From assembly GCA_029266455.1 (NCBI GenBank), contig JAQSWV010000056.1, forward strand, positions 1-50,361: a DNA stretch of 50,361 bases, read 5' to 3'. Each line of letters begins with the position of its first letter. The stretch's first letter is position 1. Position numbers and translations under genes: made by a program. Of this stretch, positions 1-8,549 are shown in pieces. The notes under the pieces were generated by a model. It was not told where the DNA came from and did no database searches. It saw only the letters and a list, made by a program, of their open reading frames with translations. This DNA is from Nocardioidaceae bacterium (GTDB taxonomy: Bacteria; Actinomycetota; Actinomycetes; Propionibacteriales; Nocardioidaceae).

Positions 1-51
1 ACCTTCGACCCGTCGTTCTCCTTCCGGATGTGGATGATCAGCAAGTCCTGA
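1..51 (+). CDS. C-terminal end of an ABC transporter substrate-binding protein (partial)
   Basis: The first 16 codons of the window form an open frame ending in TGA at 49-51, with the C-terminal residues TFDPSFSFRMWMISKS. The frame runs off the left edge. The next genes encode an oligopeptide permease and its two ATPases, and in such operons the family 5 extracytoplasmic solute-binding lipoprotein usually comes first. The identity is therefore inferred from position; 16 residues are too few to prove it by sequence. Confidence 0.6.
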   Translation, partial: TFDPSFSFRMWMISKS

Positions 52-68
52 GCGACGGTGTAGCGTCC

Positions 69-103
69 GGGGACGCCGGCAGCCGGGCTGCCGGCGTGTC
101 CCC
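69..103 (+). terminator. Strong stem-loop between the binding-protein gene and the permease genes
   Basis: GGGGAC (69-74) and GCCGGCAGC (75-83) pair with GCTGCCGGC (87-95) and GTCCCC (98-103). The loop is CGG and a 2-nt GT bulge lies on the right side. No T-tract follows. In oligopeptide transporter operons such a hairpin commonly stabilises the upstream message or attenuates transcription so that the binding protein is made in excess. That role is inferred here. Confidence 0.65.
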
Positions 104-129
104 GCCTCGACGAAGGGACCCGCAGTCCA

Positions 130-1152
130 ATGGCACGATCCGGCGGTTCGCTGGGTGCCTACGCTGTCTCCAGGCTGGTCCTCACCCTGCCCATGGTGCT
201 GATCCTGCTCACCATGGTGTTCCTGCTGATGCGCGTGGCGCCGGGCGACCCGGTGCAGAGCGCGGTCGGCGGGCGGCTGCCACCGGATCAGATCGCCGAG
301 ATCAGGGCGAACGCCGGCTTGGACGAGCCGCTTGTCGTGCAGTACTTCGACTATCTCGGCGACGTCGCCACGCTGGACTTCGGCGAGACCATCACCGACA
401 ACCGTCAGGTCACCGACGTCATCGTCGAGAGCGGTGGCGCCACCCTCACGCTGTCCCTGGCAGCGCTGCTGGTGGCGGTGGGCCTGGGGTTGCCGCTCGG
501 CCTGCTGGCGGGGCGGTACCGCGACACCGCGCTGGACGCGTCACTGCGCATCTTCGGGATCCTGACCTACGCGGCCCCGGTGTTCTTCGTCGGGCTGCTG
601 GCCCAGCTGCTGTTCGGGAGCATCCTCGGCTGGCTGCCCACGTCCGGCGAGGCCGACCCTGTCACGTTCGTTCCGGAGGTCACGCACATCCTGCTCATCG
701 ACGCGCTTCTCGCTGGGGACCTCGAGGCGTTCCAGGACGTGCTGCTGCATCTGATCCTGCCGGCGGTGACGCTGGGGCTGCTCCTCACCGGCGTGTTCCT
801 CCGGCTGACGCGGGTCAATGTCATGCAGGCATTGCAGGGCGACTACATCGAGGCCGCACGGGCGCGGGGGATCGGTGAGCGGTCCGTCGTGATCCGGCAC
901 GCGTTCCGCAACGCCCTGGTCCCGGTGATCACCGTGATGGGGCTGCAGGTGGCCCTGCTGCTGTCCGGCGCGACGCTCACCGAGATCACGTTCGACTGGC
1001 CGGGGCTGGGCTCTGAGCTGTTCGCCTACCTGAACGAGCGTGACTACATCGCGGTCCAGGGCCTCATCACCGTCTTTGCGCTGGTCGTCGTGGTGGCGAG
1101 CATCGTGATCGACCTCGTGACCGCGATGATCGACCCGAGGGTGCGGTACTGA
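130..1152 (+). CDS. dppB: Oligopeptide/dipeptide ABC transporter permease, DppB/OppB type
   Basis: 340 residues, the usual length for a DppB-type inner-membrane permease. An N-terminal membrane helix lies at about residues 12-35. It is followed by the family-typical VAPGDPV segment, a periplasmic part, and about five further hydrophobic helices. The cytoplasmic EAA loop that contacts the ATPase subunits reads EAARARGIGERSVVIRHAF at about residues 238-256. It should form the membrane channel with the DppC-type partner, which starts at the stop codon of this gene (ATGATG-like junction at 1152). The substrate, whether di-, oligopeptide or other, cannot be told from the sequence, so the symbol gives the family only. 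Confidence 0.85.
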   Translation: MARSGGSLGAYAVSRLVLTLPMVLILLTMVFLLMRVAPGDPVQSAVGGRLPPDQIAEIRANAGLDEPLVVQYFDYLGDVATLDFGETITDNRQVTDVIVESGGATLTLSLAALLVAVGLGLPLGLLAGRYRDTALDASLRIFGILTYAAPVFFVGLLAQLLFGSILGWLPTSGEADPVTFVPEVTHILLIDALLAGDLEAFQDVLLHLILPAVTLGLLLTGVFLRLTRVNVMQALQGDYIEAARARGIGERSVVIRHAFRNALVPVITVMGLQVALLLSGATLTEITFDWPGLGSELFAYLNERDYIAVQGLITVFALVVVVASIVIDLVTAMIDPRVRY

Positions 1153-2156
1153 TGACCGTGACCACTGGCCCGCAGAGCAAGGCGTCCGCCGACGGGCCGG
1201 AACAGCGGCAGTCGAGGATCGGCCGGACCCTGAAGCCGTTCCGCGACGCGCAGGGCCAGGCGAGGTGGCTGCTGTGGACCGGGGTGACCCTCACCATCGC
1301 GTTCATCCTGGTGGCGGTGTTCGCGCCCTGGCTGGCGCCGTACGACTTCAACCAGGTCTCGGATGGCAGTGGGCGATTCCCCAAGCAGGCGCCCCCGTCC
1401 GCGGACCACTGGTTCGGGACCTCGGTACGGAGCGAGGACGTGTTGTCGCGGGTGATCTACGGCGCCCGCACCGCCGTGGAGGTGACCGCACTGGCGGTGA
1501 TCGTGTCGCTGACCGTTGGCGTGCCACTCGGCCTGATCGCCGGCTACTTCGGGGGTTGGCTCGACCGCGTGCTGGTGCTCATCGCCGATGCGCTGTTCGC
1601 CTTCCCCTACCTGCTGCTGGCGCTCGTGATCGCGTTCCTGCTCTCGGACGCGATCGGCGGAGGCGTCATCACGGCAGCGCTGGCGATCACGGTCGTGTAC
1701 GTGCCGCAGTACTTCCGGGTGGTGCGCAACAGCACGTTGTCGGCACGCGAGGCCACGTACGTGGAGGCGGCCCGCGCGTTGGGCGCCAGACCTCGCACCA
1801 TCATAGGCCGGTACATCTTCGGCAACGTCATCCACAGCGTCCCGGTGATCGCCACCCTGAACGCCGCTGACGCCATGCTCACCCTCGCGGGGCTCGGCTT
1901 TCTCGGCTACGGCATCCAGCCGACAGAGGGGGCGGAGTGGGGCTATGACCTGCAGCGTGCGATACCGGACATCCCCGCCGACATCTGGTGGACCGGAGTG
2001 TTCCCCGGCATGGCCATCGTCATGTTCGTCGTCGCGCTCACCCTCCTGGGTGAGGGCCTCAACGACACGCTCAACCCGACCCTTCGCAAGCGGCGCATCG
2101 AAGCGGTCCACATCCCACCGCGATCGGCCGGCGGCGACGAGCGGACCGACGCATGA
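1152..2156 (+). CDS. dppC: Oligopeptide/dipeptide ABC transporter permease, DppC/OppC type
   Basis: 334 residues. The N-terminal cytoplasmic tail (about 40 residues) leads into a first membrane helix and then the DppC-like periplasmic segment ending in DHWFGTSVRSEDVLSRVIYG, the family hallmark (HxFGTDxxGRDxxSR in the general pattern). Four to five more helices follow, with an EAA loop VEAARALGARPRTIIGRYI. The gene overlaps the upstream permease stop and the downstream ATPase start (ATGACG at 2153), so translation is probably coupled through the operon. It forms the second half of the channel. Confidence 0.85.
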   Translation: MTVTTGPQSKASADGPEQRQSRIGRTLKPFRDAQGQARWLLWTGVTLTIAFILVAVFAPWLAPYDFNQVSDGSGRFPKQAPPSADHWFGTSVRSEDVLSRVIYGARTAVEVTALAVIVSLTVGVPLGLIAGYFGGWLDRVLVLIADALFAFPYLLLALVIAFLLSDAIGGGVITAALAITVVYVPQYFRVVRNSTLSAREATYVEAARALGARPRTIIGRYIFGNVIHSVPVIATLNAADAMLTLAGLGFLGYGIQPTEGAEWGYDLQRAIPDIPADIWWTGVFPGMAIVMFVVALTLLGEGLNDTLNPTLRKRRIEAVHIPPRSAGGDERTDA

Positions 2157-3217
2157 CGACGCCACCGCGCTCAGGGTCCCTCTCCGGGGAAGCCGAACAC
2201 GACGCGTTGTCGGTGCGCGACCTGCGCGTCTGGTACGGCACCGAGCGCGGCCCCGTCCGCGCGGTCGATGGCGTCAACTTCAACCTGCGCCCGGGGGAGA
2301 TCCTCGGTCTGGTCGGCGAGTCCGGCTGCGGCAAGTCGACGCTCGGCCGGGGGGTGCTGGGACTCCTGCCTCCCGGCGCCAAGGCGGCAGGGGAGGTGCG
2401 CTTCCGCGGGGAGAACCTGGTCGAGCTGTCCCAGAAGCAGATGCAGAGCAGGCGCGGACCCGAGATCGGGCTCATCTTCCAGGAGCCGATGACCCGGCTG
2501 AACCCGCTGATGCGGATCTCCCAGCACTTCGAGGAGACGTTGCGGGTCCACGAGCCCGACATCTCCACGGCAGAGGCCAAGCACCGCGCGCTCGAGGCCC
2601 TGCGGGGGATGGGCATCCCTCCCACCCGCTACCGCAACTACCCGCACGAGTTCTCCGGCGGGATGCGGCAGCGGCTGATGATCGCGCTGACGCTGGTGCT
2701 CCGACCGTCGTTCATCGTCGCCGACGAGCCGACCACGGCGCTGGATGTGCTGGTCGAGGCTCAGATCATCCGGATCCTGCACGACCTGCGGCGTAACTTC
2801 GACACCGCGATGCTGCTGATCACTCACAACCTGGGCATCATCGCCGAGGCGTGCGACCGGGTAGCCGTGATGTACGCCGGACACATCGTCGAGGAGGGGA
2901 AAGCCCGGCAGGTCTTCTCATCACCCGCTCACCCGTACACCCGGGAGCTGCTGCGCTCGACGATCTCGCTGCGCACCACTGGTCTGCACTACATCCCTGG
3001 CGCTCCCCCTGACCTTGTCGACGCTCCCAGCGGGTGCACCTTCCATCCCCGCTGCCCCGACGCCATGCGGGTCTGCCCCGACCAGGACCCCGTCGAGGTC
3101 TACCCCACCGGCAACCAGCGGGTGTCCTGCTGGCTGCACGGGCCGGAGGACCGGATCCCCGAAGGCGGGCGGGAACCCCTTGCGCGACAGGAGATCGATC
3201 TTGCCGACGAAGCGTGA
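2153..3217 (+). CDS. dppD: Peptide ABC transporter ATP-binding protein, DppD/OppD type
   Basis: 354-residue ABC ATPase. Walker A GESGCGKST lies at residues 55-63, the signature FSGGMRQRL at about 167-175, and Walker B FIVADEP with the D-loop TALD at about 187-196. The H-loop histidine is in LLITHNLG. The C-terminal oligopeptide-transporter domain ends with a cysteine-containing stretch (CTFHPRCPDAMRVCPDQ) typical of OppD/OppF proteins. The start ATG overlaps the previous gene by 4 bp. It powers the importer together with the next gene's product. Confidence 0.88.
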   Translation: MTTPPRSGSLSGEAEHDALSVRDLRVWYGTERGPVRAVDGVNFNLRPGEILGLVGESGCGKSTLGRGVLGLLPPGAKAAGEVRFRGENLVELSQKQMQSRRGPEIGLIFQEPMTRLNPLMRISQHFEETLRVHEPDISTAEAKHRALEALRGMGIPPTRYRNYPHEFSGGMRQRLMIALTLVLRPSFIVADEPTTALDVLVEAQIIRILHDLRRNFDTAMLLITHNLGIIAEACDRVAVMYAGHIVEEGKARQVFSSPAHPYTRELLRSTISLRTTGLHYIPGAPPDLVDAPSGCTFHPRCPDAMRVCPDQDPVEVYPTGNQRVSCWLHGPEDRIPEGGREPLARQEIDLADEA

Positions 3218-4535
3218 CACCGGCTCCGCCCTCGACCGCGACGCCGTCAACGGTCCCGAGCCCCTGCTCGCGGTCCGTGACCTCGAGGTGCACTTCGCCC
3301 TGCAGGGCAACTTCGTGCAGCGGCTGCTGAGTCGCGAGACAGGCACGGTCAAGGCGGTTGACGGCGTGAGCTTCGACGTGCAGCCGGGTGAGGTGCTCGC
3401 GGTCGTGGGGGAGTCCGGCAGCGGCAAGACCACCCTCGGGCGCGCCCTGACGGGCCTGGTTGCGACCTCCGACGGCAGCATCCGCTACCGAGGGCAGGAA
3501 GTCGCCGACATGTCCGACCGGTCGTTCCGGCCGCTGCGTCGCAAGATCCAGATGGTGTTCCAGGATCCGCATGCCTCCCTCAACCCCGCCATGGACCTGG
3601 AGACAGCACTGGCTCACCCTTTGCGCATCCACGGTGTGGCGGATCGCGCGGAGACCCACCGACTGGTACGGGACGCTCTCGAGCGGGTCGGTCTGAGCCC
3701 GGTCGAGCGGTTTCTCGGCAAGCTTCCCGGGGACCTGTCCGGCGGACAGAAGCAGCGTGCCGTCATCGCGCGAGCCATCATCCTCGGCCCGGACCTCCTG
3801 GTGGCCGACGAGCCGGTGTCGATGCTCGACATGAGCGTTCGCGCGAAGATCCTGCAGCTGATGCTCGACCTCAAACGCGACCTTGATCTCACCTACGTCT
3901 ACATCACACACGACCTGGCCACTGCGAAGTTCTTCTGCGACCGCGTGGCGATCATGTACCTCGGCAGGGTCGTCGAGATCGGGCCGACGTCACAGATCTT
4001 CGCGGACCCCAAGCATCCGTACACAAGGGCGCTGCTGGCGGCCATTCCCGACCCCGACCCCGAGCGGTCCCTGCCGACCGACCTGCCCCGCGGCGAGATT
4101 CCCGACGCGGCCGAGCCGCCCAGCGGCTGCGCGTTCCATCCTCGCTGCCCGGCCGCCTTCGACCGCTGCGGCTGGGAGGGACGGGACCTTCGCTCCCTGC
4201 TCGAGTCGCACTGGCTGACCGTCGACGAGGAGGTGTACGAACGTGAGCGTGCCGTCGTCGGAACGCTCGACGAGCTGAGCGCACCGGGAGCAACCGCCCG
4301 CATCTCTCCACAGGGCGGTCACTCCGTCACCGACGTGCGATCGGTGCTCGACCGAGTGCGTGCCGCTGACCCGGACGAGCCGTTCTGGAGCGGCGTCACG
4401 TCGATCGACGACGACGGCTCAGCGGTGACCGTGCACTTCGCGGCAGGTGAAGACCCCGCGCTGCGGACATCCGGCGGCGTAGAGGTGGCCTGCCTGCTCT
4501 ATGAGCCCGAGGGTCAGGGCCAGGACACCCGCTAG
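3201..4535 (+). CDS. dppF: Peptide ABC transporter ATP-binding protein, DppF/OppF type, with C-terminal extension
   Basis: I place the start at TTG 3201, with AGGAG about 7 nt upstream and a 17-bp overlap with dppD; the frame is open further upstream but that part lies inside dppD. The 444-residue protein has Walker A GESGSGKTT, the signature LSGGQKQRAVIARA, Walker B LLVADEPVSMLD and H-loop ITHDLA. The oligopeptide-binding C-terminal motif (GCAFHPRCPAAFDRC) follows. After that motif there are roughly 85 extra residues, including a long acidic stretch, beyond the usual end of OppF proteins. No known domain was recognised in this tail. Confidence 0.85.
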   Translation: MPTKRDTGSALDRDAVNGPEPLLAVRDLEVHFALQGNFVQRLLSRETGTVKAVDGVSFDVQPGEVLAVVGESGSGKTTLGRALTGLVATSDGSIRYRGQEVADMSDRSFRPLRRKIQMVFQDPHASLNPAMDLETALAHPLRIHGVADRAETHRLVRDALERVGLSPVERFLGKLPGDLSGGQKQRAVIARAIILGPDLLVADEPVSMLDMSVRAKILQLMLDLKRDLDLTYVYITHDLATAKFFCDRVAIMYLGRVVEIGPTSQIFADPKHPYTRALLAAIPDPDPERSLPTDLPRGEIPDAAEPPSGCAFHPRCPAAFDRCGWEGRDLRSLLESHWLTVDEEVYERERAVVGTLDELSAPGATARISPQGGHSVTDVRSVLDRVRAADPDEPFWSGVTSIDDDGSAVTVHFAAGEDPALRTSGGVEVACLLYEPEGQGQDTR

Positions 4536-4544
4536 CGTGGGAGA

Positions 4545-5687
4545 GTGAGCGACCCCGTTCCCCCCGGCGGTGTGCCCGGGGGGCGGCCGCCCGGTGTCAT
4601 CCGCCTCGGCGCCATCGGCGGCGTGCCCGTGCACGTGCGCGCCAGCTGGTTCGTGGTGGCCGCGCTGATCGCCGTGGTCATGGGGCCCCGCATCGAGGTG
4701 GCCGCACCCGGGCTCGGCAACCTCGCCTACGTCGCCGGTGCCGCCTTCGCAGTGCTGTTGTACCTCTCGGTACTGCTGCACGAGGTGTCGCACGCGCTGG
4801 CCGCCAAGTTCTTCGGCATGACGGTGCGCTCCATCGAGCTGCACTTCCTCGGCGGTGTCACCGCGATCGAGGAGGAGGCGACCACCCCACGCCGCGAGGC
4901 CGTCATCGCGGCCGTGGGGCCGCTGACGTCGCTAGCGGTAGGAGGCGTCTGCTGGGCGGCCGCACCGCTGGCTGCGGATGGCCTGCTGCGCTTCGCCGTG
5001 CTGAGCCTCGCCGGGGCGAACCTCCTCATCGGGGTGCTCAACCTCGTGCCTGGTCTCCCCCTGGACGGGGGGCGCGTCCTGCGGGCGGCGGTCTGGGGCG
5101 CCACCGGCCGGCCGCTGACCGGGAGCCTCGTCGCCGGCTGGGCCGGCCGCGGGGTCGCCTGTCTGGCCCTGACCTACCCGCTGCTGGTCGCCTCCCTGAC
5201 GGGCACCGGCGTACGTCTCCTGGACGTGGCGCTGGCCCTCGTGCTCGCCGCCTTCTTGTGGGGTGGCGCCAGCCAGGCGCTGTCGGTGGCGCGGATGCGC
5301 GCCAGGCTGCCCCGGCTGCAGGCGCGGACCCTCGCCCGCCGGGCGCTGGTCGTGCCGCACGACCTCCCGCTCGGGGAGGCGGTCCGCCGGGCCCAGGAGC
5401 ACCGGGCCGGAGGACTGGTGGTGCTGGCCTCCGACGGCCGCCCGACCGGCATCGTCGACGAGCGGGCGGTGCAGGCGACGCCCTCGGAGCGCCGGCCCTG
5501 GATGGACTCCGGTTCGTTGGCCCGGACGCTCGAGCCAGGGCTGCTGCTGTCGGCGGACTTGGCCGGTGAGGCCCTGGTGCGGGCGATGCAGCGGACACCG
5601 GCCAACGAGTACGTCCTCGTCGAGTCGGACGGGTCGGTCTTCGGGGTGCTGGTGAGCTCCGACGTCGACCGGGCGTTCGCCCAGTGA
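4545..5687 (+). CDS. Site-2-type zinc metalloprotease (M50) with C-terminal CBS domains
   Basis: 380 residues. The membrane-embedded zinc site is HEVSH at residues 79-83, and the third ligand lies in the NLVPGLPLDGGR motif at about 165-176, as in the SpoIVFB/Rip3-like branch of site-2 proteases. About six hydrophobic helices span residues 34-255. The last roughly 120 residues resemble a pair of CBS domains, which in this branch bind adenine nucleotides and may gate the protease. The family cuts membrane-tethered anti-sigma factors or other membrane proteins; the substrate here is unknown. GTG start at 4545, 9 bp after dppF; its stop overlaps the trmI start. Confidence 0.85.
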   Translation: MSDPVPPGGVPGGRPPGVIRLGAIGGVPVHVRASWFVVAALIAVVMGPRIEVAAPGLGNLAYVAGAAFAVLLYLSVLLHEVSHALAAKFFGMTVRSIELHFLGGVTAIEEEATTPRREAVIAAVGPLTSLAVGGVCWAAAPLAADGLLRFAVLSLAGANLLIGVLNLVPGLPLDGGRVLRAAVWGATGRPLTGSLVAGWAGRGVACLALTYPLLVASLTGTGVRLLDVALALVLAAFLWGGASQALSVARMRARLPRLQARTLARRALVVPHDLPLGEAVRRAQEHRAGGLVVLASDGRPTGIVDERAVQATPSERRPWMDSGSLARTLEPGLLLSADLAGEALVRAMQRTPANEYVLVESDGSVFGVLVSSDVDRAFAQ

Positions 5688-6652
5688 CCGGGTGGCGGTC
5701 CGAGCCGTCGGCCGGAGAGGTCCCGCAGCCCCCCGTCGCCTGGGCCGGCGTGCGGCACGGCTGCCTGGCCGCGGGCGACTGGGTGCGCCTCACCGATGCC
5801 AAAGGTCGGCGCCACAACATCCGGCTGGGTGCGGGGGAGCAGTTCTTCACCTCCAAGGGGTCGATCGAGCACGACGACCTGATCGGTGGCCCCGAGGGGG
5901 TCGTCGTCACCTCGAGCAAGGGCACCCAGTACCTCGCGTTCCGACCGCTGCTCTCGGAGTACGTCGTCTCGATGCCCCGCGGAGCGGCGGTCGTCTACCC
6001 CAAGGACGCGGCGCAGATCCTCACCTCGGCCGACATCTTCCCCGGCGCGCACGTGGTGGAGGCCGGCGCCGGCTCGGGGTCGCTGAGCGCCTACCTGCTG
6101 CGGGCCGTGGGCCCGACCGGTCGGGTGTCGTCGTACGAGCGGCGTGCCGACTTCGCAGAGATCGCGAGACGGAACGTCGAGCAGTTGTACGGCGGCGAGC
6201 ACCCTGCGTGGCAACTGTCGGTCGCCGACCTGACGGAGGCGCTGCCCGCGTCCACCGACAGGGACGTCGACCGGGTGGTTCTGGACCTGCTGGCCCCCTG
6301 GGAGTGCGTCGACGTGGTGGCCGACGCCTTGACCCCTGGGGGGATCGTGTGCGCCTACGTCGCCACGACCACCCAGCTCGCCCGTGTGGTCGAGACGCTG
6401 CGCGTGCACGGTGGCTTCACCGAGCCGCACGCGTGGGAGACGATGGTGCGTGGGTGGCACGTGGAGGGCCTTGCGGTGCGTCCCGAGCACTCGATGGTCG
6501 GGCACACCGCGTTCCTGGTCACGGCCCGCCGGATGGCACCCGGCCAGAGCCCACCGACGCGTCGCCGGCGGCCCGCGCCGGGCTCGTACGGTCCTGACTA
6601 CACCGGCCCCCGCCCCGCAGAGTCTCGTGACGGTCCCGCGACGTCCGCGTGA
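5684..6652 (+). CDS. trmI: tRNA (adenine-58-N1)-methyltransferase TrmI
   Basis: 322 residues. A small N-terminal beta domain (about 25-95) precedes a class I SAM-dependent fold with motif I EAGAGSGSL at 126-134 and the acidic SAM-binding end of beta 2 at SSYERR. A motif resembling the catalytic loop appears as VVLDLLAPW. The enzyme methylates N1 of A58 in the T-loop of tRNA as a homotetramer. The gene lies immediately before the proteasomal ATPase gene, the usual actinobacterial arrangement. Its GTG start overlaps the protease gene by 4 bp. The C-terminal 30 residues are Arg/Pro-rich and probably disordered. Confidence 0.9.
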   Translation: MTGWRSEPSAGEVPQPPVAWAGVRHGCLAAGDWVRLTDAKGRRHNIRLGAGEQFFTSKGSIEHDDLIGGPEGVVVTSSKGTQYLAFRPLLSEYVVSMPRGAAVVYPKDAAQILTSADIFPGAHVVEAGAGSGSLSAYLLRAVGPTGRVSSYERRADFAEIARRNVEQLYGGEHPAWQLSVADLTEALPASTDRDVDRVVLDLLAPWECVDVVADALTPGGIVCAYVATTTQLARVVETLRVHGGFTEPHAWETMVRGWHVEGLAVRPEHSMVGHTAFLVTARRMAPGQSPPTRRRRPAPGSYGPDYTGPRPAESRDGPATSA

Positions 6653-6730
6653 CGATCCCGACACGTGCCGATCAACCCATGGGGCGGCCCCGGTCGCCGG
6701 GGTATGGTCGGAAAACCTGGAGGTGGTCCT

Positions 6731-8350
6731 GTGAGCGAGCCCGAGGAGACCCGTTCGCCGGCTGAGCTGGCGAGCGAGATCGCCTACCTGCGTGCGGAGG
6801 TCGACCACTTGCGCCGCCGCGCGTCCGGCGGGTCGGTCGAGGTTCGCGCGGTGGAGGCCCGGCTTGCCGAGACCCAGGCGCGACTCGCGTCGGTGTCCAC
6901 GCAGAACGACCGGCTTGCCAGCACGCTGCGCGAGGCGCGCGACCAGATCACGACCCTCAAGGAGGAGGTCGACCGGCTGGCGCAGCCGCCAGCCGGCTAC
7001 GGAACCTTCCTGGAGACCCACGACGACGGCACCGTCGACGTCTTCACCGGTGGCCGCAAGATGCGGGTGTCGGTCAGCCCCACCGTGGACCTCGACGCGC
7101 TGGCGCGGGGCCAGGAGGTCATGCTCAACGAGGCGCTGAACGTCGTCGAGGCCTGCCGGTACGAGACGGTGGGCGAGGTCGTGATGCTCAAGGAGGTCCT
7201 GGCCGACGGCGACCGTGTGCTGATCATCGGCAACGCCGACGAGGAGCGTGTGGCCCGCATCGCCGCTCCGCTGCGGGAGGTGAAGCTGCGCGCCGGAGAC
7301 TCGCTGCTGCTCGACGTCCGCGCCGGATACGTGTACGAGAAGGTGCCGAAGTCGGAGGTCGAGGAACTCGTTCTCGAAGAGGTGCCCGACATCGACTACA
7401 CCAGCATCGGCGGCCTCACCGGGCAGATCGAGAGCATCCGCGACGCCATCGAGCTGCCGTACCTGCACCCTGACCTGTTCACCGAGCACCAGCTCAAGCC
7501 GCCCAAGGGCATCCTGCTGTACGGGCCGCCCGGGTGTGGCAAGACGCTGATCGCCAAGGCGGTCGCGAGCTCGCTGGCCAAGCAGGTCGCTGCCAAGACC
7601 GGGCAGGAGGGAAGGAGCTTCTTCCTGAACATCAAGGGCCCCGAGCTGCTCAACAAGTACGTGGGTGAGACCGAGCGGCACATCCGGCTGGTGTTCCAGC
7701 GAGCGCGCGAGAAGGCCAGCGAGGGCACCCCCGTCATCGTCTTCTTCGACGAGATGGACTCGCTGTTCCGCACCCGTGGCTCCGGGGTGTCCTCCGACGT
7801 CGAGAACACCATCGTTCCCCAGCTGCTCAGCGAGATCGACGGTGTCGAGGGCCTCGAGAACGTCATCGTGATCGGCGCCTCGAACCGCGAGGACATGATC
7901 GACCCCGCGATCCTGCGGCCCGGCCGTCTCGACGTGAAGATCAAGATCGAGCGGCCGGACGCCGAGTCGGCGCGCGACATCTTCAGCAAGTACCTGCTGG
8001 CCGAGCTGCCCCTGCACGCGGACGACCTGGGCGAGTTCGGGTCCGACCGGCAGGCCTGCGTGTCCGCGATGATCCAGCGCACGGTGGAGCGGATGTACAC
8101 CGAGTCGGAGGAGAACCGCTTCCTCGAGGTCACCTACGCCAACGGTGACAAGGAGGTCCTGTACTTCAAGGACTTCAACTCCGGCGCGATGATCCAGAAC
8201 ATCGTCAGGGGCTTCGGGTGCAGCACCTCCTGCAGGCGTGCGTCGACGAGTTCAAGGAGAACGAGGACCTCCCCAACACCACCAACCCCGACGACTGGGC
8301 GCGGATCTCCGGCAAGAAGGGCGAGCGCATCGTCTTCATCCGCACGCTGA
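6731..8350 (+). CDS. mpa: Proteasome-associated AAA ATPase Mpa/ARC, frameshifted near the 3' end
   Basis: GTG 6731 is chosen because GGAGGTGG lies just upstream and the Mpa-like N-terminus begins there. A Pup-binding coiled coil spans about residues 12-84 and the tandem OB region about 88-215. The AAA module has Walker A GPPGCGKT at 265-272 and Walker [10 protein letters not shown] at 335-343. The protein follows the family to NIV at residue 492 (codon 8204), then changes frame. The remaining 47 residues to the stop at 8348-8350 are a low-complexity Arg/Ser/Thr/Pro tail unlike Mpa. From my memory of mycobacterial and Streptomyces Mpa/ARC, about 17 residues are missing here, equivalent to a loss of about 49 bp (3n+1). 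Mpa normally recognises pupylated proteins and threads them into the 20S core, docking through its C-terminal GQYL, which this frame lacks. Confidence 0.85.
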   Translation: MSEPEETRSPAELASEIAYLRAEVDHLRRRASGGSVEVRAVEARLAETQARLASVSTQNDRLASTLREARDQITTLKEEVDRLAQPPAGYGTFLETHDDGTVDVFTGGRKMRVSVSPTVDLDALARGQEVMLNEALNVVEACRYETVGEVVMLKEVLADGDRVLIIGNADEERVARIAAPLREVKLRAGDSLLLDVRAGYVYEKVPKSEVEELVLEEVPDIDYTSIGGLTGQIESIRDAIELPYLHPDLFTEHQLKPPKGILLYGPPGCGKTLIAKAVASSLAKQVAAKTGQEGRSFFLNIKGPELLNKYVGETERHIRLVFQRAREKASEGTPVIVFFDEMDSLFRTRGSGVSSDVENTIVPQLLSEIDGVEGLENVIVIGASNREDMIDPAILRPGRLDVKIKIERPDAESARDIFSKYLLAELPLHADDLGEFGSDRQACVSAMIQRTVERMYTESEENRFLEVTYANGDKEVLYFKDFNSGAMIQNIVRGFGCSTSCRRASTSSRRTRTSPTPPTPTTGRGSPARRASASSSSAR

Positions 8351-8421
8351 TCTCCGGCAAGCAGGGCAGCGAGCCCGGCCGCTCGATCGACACTGTCGCC
8401 AACACCGGGCAGTACCTCTAG
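8209..8421 (+). pseudogene. Out-of-frame C-terminal fragment of Mpa carrying the GQYL docking tail
   Basis: In the frame one base behind mpa, the sequence from GGG 8209 reads [15 protein letters not shown] and continues as a clean match to the Mpa/ARC C-terminus, including [20 protein letters not shown] and the terminal GQYL before the stop at 8419-8421. The penultimate tyrosine of this tail is what opens the 20S gate in mycobacteria. A GTG at 8218 could start translation of a 67-residue peptide, but no ribosome-binding site stands out. The simplest reading is the severed 3' end of mpa, from a genuine deletion or a sequencing/assembly error. Confidence 0.8.
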
Positions 8422-8473
8422 GGCGATCGACGGGGAGGAGCGCCGGGACGGGCCCCGCCCTTGTGTCGCCCCA

Positions 8474-8502
8474 GTGCGGCCCTTGTGCGGCCCTTGTGCG
8501 GC
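8474..8502 (+). repeat. Short tandem repeat, 11-bp unit
   Basis: The unit GTGCGGCCCTT occurs at 8474-8484 and 8485-8495, followed by a partial copy at 8496-8502. It lies in the gap between mpa and the acetyltransferase gene. It is too short for a functional guess. Confidence 0.6.
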
Positions 8503-8549
8503 ATGGACCGCGTCGGCGGGTGCACTGGCCCGGCGCCTAGCCTGGTCGG

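Noticed and set aside
130-878. Overlapping frame of 282 codons starting at position 30
   Set aside because: It is a different frame of the dppB gene and has an arginine-rich, non-membrane composition.
5174-8017. A 947-codon open frame on the minus strand opposite trmI and mpa
   Set aside because: It is the antisense of well-recognised genes, a shadow caused by high GC. It has no recognisable domain.
8204-8350. Programmed ribosomal frameshift in mpa
   Set aside because: About 17 residues of the family are absent at the junction and no slippery heptamer was seen, so a deletion explains it better.
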